Shown here one piece after another: positions 60,743-64,000 of a stretch of 64,000 nt of DNA (positions are counted from its first letter, which is position 1; each line of letters opens with the position of its first letter). The translations under genes were made by a program, and so were the position numbers. Below the pieces are notes generated by a model that had not been told where the DNA came from, did no database searches, and worked only from the letters and a program-made list of their open reading frames with translations. The stretch spans positions 23,555 to 87,554 of the forward strand of contig CAZABP010000016.1 of assembly GCA_964483245.1 (NCBI GenBank). Reading direction: 5' to 3'. The stretch is from CAZABP01 sp964483245. Lineage in GTDB: Bacteria > Planctomycetota > UBA1135 > UBA2386.

Positions 60743-62542
60743 CTACTCCTGCGGCAGGCGCTTGAGCTTGTCGTACAGCGTCGAGACTGCGATCCCGAGC
60801 AGCTTCGCGGCACGGCGGCGGTTGCCGCCGACCGCCGTCAAGACGCGCAGGATGTACTGCCGCTCGTTGCCGGCCAGCGTGTCGAAGCGCAGATCGGCGC
60901 CCGGCTCGTGTTCGCGGATCTCCGGTGGCAGATGGCGTGGCGCGATCGGCTCCTGTCCGGCGAGCGCGGCGGCGTTCTGCACCACGCGCTGCAGCTCCCG
61001 GAGGTTGCCCGGCCATGTGTAGGCGACCAGCAGTTGCTGCGCCGGCCCGGTGAGCTGCCGCGGGGTCTCCCCATGACCGGGACCGAGTTTGCGCAGCACC
61101 AGTTCGGCCAGCGCCAGGATGTCATCGGGATGGTCGCGCAGCGCCGGCACGTCGATCCGGATGCCGGTCAGCAGCTCGGCGAGCGCGGGCCGAAGGTGCG
61201 GGCCATCCGCGGTCATCTCGGACGGGACCTGCTCGGCCGCGACGACGAGGCGGAGCTCGAGCGGCAGCGCCGCCGATGCACCCGGCACGAGCAGGTTGCC
61301 GCGCGAGAGTGCCTGCGCGAGACGATCCTGGACCGCGATCGGCAAGAGCTCCGGTGAGTCGAGGAACAGCGTGCCGCGGTTGGCGCGCAGCAGGGCCGGA
61401 CCGCGCGCGCCGAGCGGCAGCAGGCGCTGCCGCTGCGAGGCGCCGAACAGCTCCTCGTCGGCCCGATGGGTCGGCACCATGCTGCAGAAGAACGGCACGA
61501 ACGGTCCATCCGCCAGCTCGCTCTGCGCGTGCAGGCTGCGCGCCAGCAGCTCGCGTTCCGTGCCGTCGGGGGCGACGAAGTAGACCGGCAGCATGTGCTG
61601 CGCCGCCGCCGTGATCGCGTGGCGCGTCTCGTGCAGGCGCCGGCTGGCGAGCAGCATCTCGTGTCCCGGGTGCAGCGCTTCGCGCATCCGTGCCAGCTCG
61701 GCCTCGAGCGCTTCGCGGCGCCGGACTTCAGCCAGGCGCGCGCCGATCAGCTCTGCCAGCAGCCTGCCCTGCGCGAGCAGCGACTGCCCCGGCGGGGCGT
61801 GCGGCTTCGGCTTCGTCAGCAGCATTCCGGCCGGCGGCGATCCGCCGAGTGGCAGCAGCAGCACGTCGTCGGTGTCGCGGCGCAGGATCGTCGCCTGCTC
61901 GCAGCCGGCGAATTCGTCGAACAGCCGCTCGCCGACCTGCAGCGGGGCGGGCTCGCCGCCGAGGCGCGCGCTCGCGAGCACACGTGGATCCGTCTCCGGC
62001 GCGAACTCGGCGATCAGCCCCTCTTCGTGCTGCAGCGCCTGCAGCACCGCGCGCAGCGCGACCGAACTCACACCGCTCGCGCTCTCCTCGTCGCGGAGCA
62101 GCGGGATCAACACGCTTGCGCTCAGCGGTTCCCCCTCGGAGGACTCCTGTGTGAGCTGCTCGCGCTCGCGCACGGCCGTGTCGCTGTCGGGGCTGACCTC
62201 GACCTCGGGGGCCTGGTCCGCGATCACGAGCTCCGCACGCGTGCCGCCCAAGGTCAGCGCCATCCCCGGCACGAGCTCCCCCTGGCGCTGGATCCGGCCG
62301 CGGACCAGGGTCGGATTGGTCCCACCCAGATCTCGGAAGCGCAGCTTCAGCCCGTCCCGCTCGATCCGCAGGTGGTGCCGGCTGACCATCGGGTCGAGGA
62401 TCTGGATCTCGCAGTCCTCGGCCCGCCCGACGATCCATGGCCCGTCCCCGTCCAGCCGATGGCGGACCCCGGCCGGTCCGCGGTGGACCAGCAGCACCGG
62501 CACACCGGGCCGATCCAGGATCTCTCGCTTGCTCGAGCTCAC
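60743..62542 (-). CDS. FHA-domain protein with degenerate NtrC-type AAA+ and Fis HTH
   Basis: A 599-residue protein starting at GTG. The FHA domain spans about 20-105 (GR39-40, SRHH 54-57, DLGGTNPTLV 71-80). A GAF-like region follows. The AAA+ part starts near PVYFVAPDGTERELLARSLH, where Walker A GExGTGKE is expected; the Gly-Lys is missing. ELFGASQRQRLLPLGARGPA stands where ELFGH..GAFTGA should be, and Walker B is TLFLDSPE rather than TLFLDEI. The C-terminus is a good Fis-type helix-turn-helix (GGNRRRAAKLLGIAVSTLYD). It cannot be a normal sigma54 activator. Confidence 0.85.
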   Translation of the reverse strand: MSSSKREILDRPGVPVLLVHRGPAGVRHRLDGDGPWIVGRAEDCEIQILDPMVSRHHLRIERDGLKLRFRDLGGTNPTLVRGRIQRQGELVPGMALTLGGTRAELVIADQAPEVEVSPDSDTAVREREQLTQESSEGEPLSASVLIPLLRDEESASGVSSVALRAVLQALQHEEGLIAEFAPETDPRVLASARLGGEPAPLQVGERLFDEFAGCEQATILRRDTDDVLLLPLGGSPPAGMLLTKPKPHAPPGQSLLAQGRLLAELIGARLAEVRRREALEAELARMREALHPGHEMLLASRRLHETRHAITAAAQHMLPVYFVAPDGTERELLARSLHAQSELADGPFVPFFCSMVPTHRADEELFGASQRQRLLPLGARGPALLRANRGTLFLDSPELLPIAVQDRLAQALSRGNLLVPGASAALPLELRLVVAAEQVPSEMTADGPHLRPALAELLTGIRIDVPALRDHPDDILALAELVLRKLGPGHGETPRQLTGPAQQLLVAYTWPGNLRELQRVVQNAAALAGQEPIAPRHLPPEIREHEPGADLRFDTLAGNERQYILRVLTAVGGNRRRAAKLLGIAVSTLYDKLKRLPQE

Positions 62543-62743
62543 CTTCGAGGCGGCGCATGCTAGCGCAGGGGGGTCCAACCCGTTCGATTTTCGGAATTCC
62601 TGCGTCCAGCCTGGTTGACGCCGGGCCCGACGTTCGGTGGAATCCCGCCACCCTGTGGGAGGTTCGGCGGGTCCAAGTCCGTGGCGCCCTGCATCGCACG
62701 GCACGGCTCAACCCCTCTCCACCAGCCGCCGATAGGCGCCTCC

Positions 62744-63679
62744 GTGGCCGCTTTCCTAGGAGCGGGCGCCCTGGCCCTGGCGATCGCCGCCGCTGCCGCC
62801 GCCGCGGCGCTGCTCTGGTACTGCGCGCGACGGCGCCGCCGGGGCGAGGCCGCCCGCCGCGATCCGCCGGAGGTCATCGCGCTGGTCACGGCGCTGCGCG
62901 CGCACTGTGACGAGCACCACCCCGGCGTCCGCGTGCGCGGGCTCGTCCCGGCGCGCGGTGGCGTGTTGATCCGCGTCGACGGGCAGGACACGGTCATCCC
63001 GATCGCGCATCTGCTGCGACAGGTCGAAGCGTTCCCCGAGGCATTCGCCGAGATCGTGGCGCACCTGGTCGAGCAGATCCGGGTCGAAGCGCTGGATCGC
63101 ATCGACGACCACAGGTTCCTCGACGTCTTCCCGGATCTGCTGCCGCAGCTGAAGACGACCGAGTGGCTGCGTGACCACAGCCCGCCGTTTGGGGACTCGG
63201 CGCTCGTGCACAAGGCGCTCGGCGCGGATCTGATCGCCTGCTACGTCATCGACGGACCGTCGGCGATGCTGTTCGTCTGCCAGGGACACCTGCGTCGTTG
63301 GGGGCGCAGCGTCGAAGACCTGCACGCACTCGCGATGCGCAACCTGCGCGCGCGCGGTGGCATTCCGCTGCCGGGCGCGCGTGATCCGGTCCTGCTGCAC
63401 ACCGGTGACGGCTACGACGCCGCGCGTGTATTGCTGCTCGATCCCAACCAAGGGGATGGCCTGCTCGTCGCCGTTCCGGAGAAGAACACGCTCTGGCTCG
63501 CGCACGGCGGCGACGTGGATCTCGCCGAGCTGATGCAGGACAACGCGCGGCAGAGCCGCGCGTCGTCGTTCCCGGTGTCGCCGCACCTGTATCGGATGCA
63601 GGAGGGACGGCTCGCACGCGTCGAGGCGGCCGACGAACCGCCGCCGCGCCGGCGCGCCCCGGCGGCGCTCATGCGCTAG
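62744..63679 (+). CDS. Single-pass membrane protein with DUF1444-like cytoplasmic domain
   Basis: A 311-residue protein starting at GTG. A transmembrane helix is at about 3-25 (FLGAGALALAIAAAAAAAAL) followed by a basic stop-transfer (CARRRRRGEAARR). The rest (residues 40-290) resembles DUF1444 proteins (LIRVDGQDTVIPIAHLLRQV, LLPQLKTTEWLRDHSPPFGD, ACYVIDGPSAMLFVCQ, LLHTGDGYDAARVLLLDPNQ). Function unknown. It is divergent from the FHA-AAA+ gene. Its stop codon TAG is the start of a family 2 repeat, so the element end provides the termination codon. Confidence 0.65.
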   Translation: MAAFLGAGALALAIAAAAAAAALLWYCARRRRRGEAARRDPPEVIALVTALRAHCDEHHPGVRVRGLVPARGGVLIRVDGQDTVIPIAHLLRQVEAFPEAFAEIVAHLVEQIRVEALDRIDDHRFLDVFPDLLPQLKTTEWLRDHSPPFGDSALVHKALGADLIACYVIDGPSAMLFVCQGHLRRWGRSVEDLHALAMRNLRARGGIPLPGARDPVLLHTGDGYDAARVLLLDPNQGDGLLVAVPEKNTLWLAHGGDVDLAELMQDNARQSRASSFPVSPHLYRMQEGRLARVEAADEPPPRRRAPAALMR

Positions 63680-63903
63680 CCCGCATCATTCGCGAACCCC
63701 TGCTGCGAACGGCGCAGCATCGCGCACCGCCCGCCTCCTGGCGGCGGCTTACGCCGCCAGGAGGCGGGCTTGGCTTCGTCAGCGCGTCAGCCGCTTCCCT
63801 GCGGCGGGGCTTTGGCCCCACCTCGGTCGCGGCCGCCGCGCTTCCTCGCCCTGCGCGCGCTGCGACCGTTCTCGCGACGGGCTTCACGAATGATGCGGGC
63901 TAG
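63676..63903. repeat. Inverted-repeat element, family 2 copy 2 (228 bp, CTAG-bounded)
   Basis: CTAGCCCGCATCATTCGCGAA at the left and TTCACGAATGATGCGGGCTAG at the right are near-perfect inverted ends. The same length as the copy at 40399-40626. At 63729-63769 it contains a perfect 17-bp stem (GCCCGCCTCCTGGCGGC against its complement) with a 7-base loop. Further palindromes lie to the right. The left CTAG contains the stop codon of the preceding gene. No reading frame is supported. Confidence 0.88.
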
Positions 63904-64000
63904 TCCGCAGCGCTCCGCCTGCGCAACTCAGAGGCTGTTCCCAAGTCCCCGCTGCGTTCGGCCGGCTGCGGCGGCCGCCGGACTGCGTCGCGCCTCCTCG
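63904..64000. other. Window end, no feature recognised
   Basis: The last 97 bp after the family 2 repeat show no coding frame with support. The sequence is GC-rich with short palindromes (GGCTGCGGCGGCCGCCGG region) and may be the edge of another repeat or a gene that starts beyond the window. Confidence 0.3.

Noticed and set aside
63904..64000. Similarity of the window end to the glpD upstream region (shared CTGCGTTCGxxxGGC-like words)
   Set aside because: The match is short and weak and could arise by chance at this GC content.

Overview
The window is about 64 kb of very GC-rich bacterial chromosome, densely coded on both strands. It looks like an uncultured or little-studied member of the Planctomycetota. 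The main reason is a set of large secreted proteins built from FG-GAP/VCBS, kelch and galactose-oxidase-type repeats. Several end in a Cys- and Gly-rich C-terminal domain that I associate with planctomycete secreted proteins. Supporting this are three ECF sigma factors, two of them translationally coupled to membrane or zinc-finger partners, and many short operons with ATGA/TGATG/GTGA overlaps and GTG or TTG starts. The phylum assignment is inference; no rRNA or other marker gene is present.

Layout. 0-3 kb: the end of an ion permease coupled to a universal-stress-like protein, then a secreted STN-domain protein, an ECF sigma factor and a membrane partner. 3-14 kb: secreted repeat proteins (FG-GAP, galactose oxidase-like, kelch, EF-hand/TPR) and a three-gene operon with two paralogous outer-membrane-type proteins and a polytopic membrane protein. 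14-19 kb: arsenite methyltransferase coupled to a Cys-tailed SigZ-like sigma factor, and a complete modABC molybdate importer. 19-26 kb: a double-PAS histidine kinase, a VCBS protein, WrbA, a large Ig/carboxypeptidase-regulatory-like protein and a SugE/Gdx exporter. 26-30 kb: tRNA-Val(CAC) and a three-subunit membrane redox module (NrfD, four-cluster Fe-S protein, tetrahaem cytochrome). 30-40 kb: thrB, a HisA-like protein, an operon with ALDH/DinB/DUF2304/GT2, queA, a winged-helix (AlkZ-like) protein, thiE and queG. 40-50 kb: a degenerate HATPase-like protein, an ECF sigma/anti-sigma operon, GDPD, a FliK-C/FlhX pair, an aminotransferase, a degenerate glutamine synthetase homologue and gmhA. 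50-64 kb: an SLC13-type permease, SDR, TauE-like permease, malate dehydrogenase, ETF-ubiquinone oxidoreductase, glpD, a thioredoxin-NHL protein, an FHA-fused degenerate NtrC-type protein and a DUF1444-like membrane protein.

Two families of short non-coding inverted-repeat elements are scattered through the window: about 166 bp at 6658 and 49305, and about 228 bp at 40399 and 63676, with a truncated copy at 46634. Both are bounded by CTAG and carry no transposase, so they look like MITEs or large REP-type repeats. Next to the first one lies a broken, partly near-identical copy of the anti-sigma-like gene at 2547.

The observations most worth following up are these. (i) A heptanucleotide repeat sits between a well-placed ribosome-binding site/ATG and the galactose oxidase-like frame; losing one unit would restore an in-frame signal peptide, so it is a candidate phase-variable switch. 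(ii) ArsM is coupled to a sigma factor with a Cys-rich tail. (iii) Several apparently catalytically dead homologues of well-known enzymes are present (glutamine synthetase, NtrC-type AAA+, HisA). (iv) The repeat families are undescribed as far as I can tell without a search. No CRISPR array, rRNA, prophage or transposase was seen.
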